A stretch of 5,984 nt of DNA from Candidatus Krumholzibacteriia bacterium (GTDB taxonomy: Bacteria; Krumholzibacteriota; Krumholzibacteriia; LZORAL124-64-63). The notes beneath the pieces are model-generated. The model saw only the letters and a program-made list of their open reading frames with translations. It did not search any database and was not told where the DNA came from. Where the stretch lies: NCBI GenBank assembly GCA_027056825.1, contig JALUJS010000016.1, positions 1 through 5,984 on the forward strand, in the 5' to 3' direction. Each line of letters opens with the position of its first letter. Within the stretch, counting starts at the first letter, position 1. This document shows positions 5,043-5,984 of this stretch, piece after piece. Made by a program: the position numbers and the translations under genes.

Positions 5043-5984
5043 TCAGGACGCCGAACGCACCAGCCGCAGGCCGGTATAGGCCGTACCCGAATCCGGATCC
5101 TGGCTGCCCCGGTTGGCCGACCGGCAGGAAGCCGCCGTATCGTTGAAGCTGCCGCCGCGAACGACCCTGGCGCTGCCGCTGGCCGGACCGGTCGGATCGG
5201 TGGCGTCGCCGGCCGGATAGAAATCGAACCAGTCCCAGCACCATTCCCAGACGTTGCCGTGCATGTCGTACAGTCCCCAGGTGTTCGCCACCTTGCCGCC
5301 CACCGCGTGGACGGTGGCGGAGGCGTTGCCGCAATACCAGCCCATGGTGTTCAGGTTGGCGTCCAGGGTGCAGTCGGTTGCGGTGATGTCCCCGTCGGCG
5401 AAAGCCGTGGTGCTGCCGGCGCGACAGGCGTATTCCCATTCGGCCTCGGTGGGCAGCCGGTAGCCGTTGGCGTCCCGGTTCCAGGTGACATCGCCACCGT
5501 TGACGACATACGCCGGGGTCAGGCCCCGCGCCGCCGACAGGGCGTTGCAGAAGGCGATGGCGTCGCTCCAACTGACCTGGGTCCGGGGCAGTTGGGACGT
5601 CGAGGTTCCACTGCCCATGATCTCGTCCCACAACTCCTCGGTCACCTCGTAGGGGGCCAGGTAAAAATCCCCGGTGAGCGTGACGGTGTGCAGGGTCTCG
5701 CCGGACCACCGGCCCGGTTCGGTGTCCGGACTGCCCATGGTGAACGAGCCGCCGCTCACCAGCAGGAAATCATCCAGGGGGGTGTAGGTTCCCGTCAGGG
5801 CTATGCTCTGACCCGCGTCCAGGGTTGCGGTGACGGTGGGCGGATCAGGCGTGATCCAGTTTTCCAGCCAACCCCAGGTCACCGTGTAGCTGCCCGCGGG
5901 CATATCGACCAGGCCCTGCTTGCCGGTTCCGGTCTGGGATACTCCCCCGGGACCCATGAGGGTCCAGGGGGAGTATCCCAGACC
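5043..5984 (-). CDS. SUMF1/FGE-like domain protein with an N-terminal beta-sandwich repeat (5' end beyond right edge)
   Basis: An open frame of 313 codons plus stop enters from the right edge. Numbering is from the internal ATG at 5957, which has no Shine-Dalgarno or signal peptide and is probably not the start. Upstream in-frame codons continue the domain: PWTLMGPGG joins QGLVDMPAGSYTVTWG and ends near TGTY (55-58), a short Ig-like or carboxypeptidase-regulatory-like unit. Residues 63-302 are a SUMF1 (formylglycine-generating-enzyme-type) fold: VSGGSFTMGS (67-76), YEVTEELWDEIM (103-114), YRLPTEAEWEYACRAGS (166-182), GLYDMHGNVWEWCWDWF (228-244), VVRGGSFNDTAASCRSANR (265-283) and GLRLVRS (296-302). 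The two catalytic cysteines of true FGE do not both appear: the first aligns with D273, and only C278 is near the second. It is therefore more likely a binding or other SUMF1-family protein than a sulfatase activator. A strong terminator follows the stop. Confidence 0.9.
   Translation of the reverse strand, partial: GLGYSPWTLMGPGGVSQTGTGKQGLVDMPAGSYTVTWGWLENWITPDPPTVTATLDAGQSIALTGTYTPLDDFLLVSGGSFTMGSPDTEPGRWSGETLHTVTLTGDFYLAPYEVTEELWDEIMGSGTSTSQLPRTQVSWSDAIAFCNALSAARGLTPAYVVNGGDVTWNRDANGYRLPTEAEWEYACRAGSTTAFADGDITATDCTLDANLNTMGWYCGNASATVHAVGGKVANTWGLYDMHGNVWEWCWDWFDFYPAGDATDPTGPASGSARVVRGGSFNDTAASCRSANRGSQDPDSGTAYTGLRLVRSAS
5931..5984. repeat. Inverted repeat with 25-bp arms at the right edge of the window
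   Basis: Bases 5931-5955 and 5960-5984 are reverse complements at 24 of 25 positions (the exception is G5949 against A5966), around a 4-base loop ATGA. The repeat lies inside the SUMF1-protein reading frame, and both arms encode residues that fit the beta-sandwich unit (…GYSPWTL on one side, MGPGGVSQT on the other). It ends exactly at the window edge, so the arms may extend further. Confidence 0.85.

Noticed and set aside
5038..5709. Minus-strand open frame of 223 codons within the SUMF1 gene
   Set aside because: Shifted frame of the SUMF1 coding sequence; Arg/Gly/His-rich with no motif.
5955..5957. ATG as the true start of the SUMF1-domain gene
   Set aside because: No Shine-Dalgarno and no signal peptide follow it, it lies in the inverted repeat, and the upstream in-frame codons extend the beta-sandwich domain.

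Overview
The window is GC-rich, gene-dense bacterial DNA with typical Gram-negative signals: Sec signal peptides, an ECF-type sigma factor with a zinc-finger anti-sigma factor, and MeaB. The style of the secreted proteins (a cysteine-rich export with a CSC-EGG-F motif, and a short beta-sandwich repeat of the PWTLxGPxG...YTVTWG type fused to a SUMF1 domain) reminds me of uncultured FCB-group lineages such as Krumholzibacteriota or Eisenbacteria. That placement rests on memory and was not tested.

Left part (1-2995): a divergent signalling locus. On the minus strand is the first ~518 codons of an exported TPR-repeat protein that runs off the left edge. Its last visible residues resemble the linker that normally precedes a CHAT (caspase-like) protease domain. 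Forty bases away, on the plus strand, begin an ECF-like sigma factor and, overlapping it by 8 bp, a zf-HC2 anti-sigma factor with one membrane span and a TPR-like C-terminal domain predicted to face the periplasm. The inferred logic is that the exported TPR(-CHAT) protein senses or cleaves the periplasmic part of the anti-sigma factor and so frees the sigma factor.

Middle (2996-3754): a short AT-rich gap holds a good sigma-70-like promoter with a 15-bp palindrome over its -10/start region. It is followed by a small secreted protein with eight cysteines and no function I recognise.

Right part (3735-5984): on the minus strand lie meaB, the G3E-type GTPase that protects methylmalonyl-CoA mutase (convergent with the secreted-protein gene, 20-bp overlap), and upstream of it the C-terminal part of an exported-looking protein with a beta-sandwich repeat and a SUMF1/FGE-type domain. 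The 165-bp gap between these two genes holds an exact 40-bp palindrome and a strong bidirectional terminator. A second, 54-bp imperfect inverted repeat lies exactly at the right edge of the window, inside the SUMF1 reading frame.

No tRNA, rRNA, CRISPR array, transposase or other mobile element was seen, and no gene-free stretch exceeds 300 bases.
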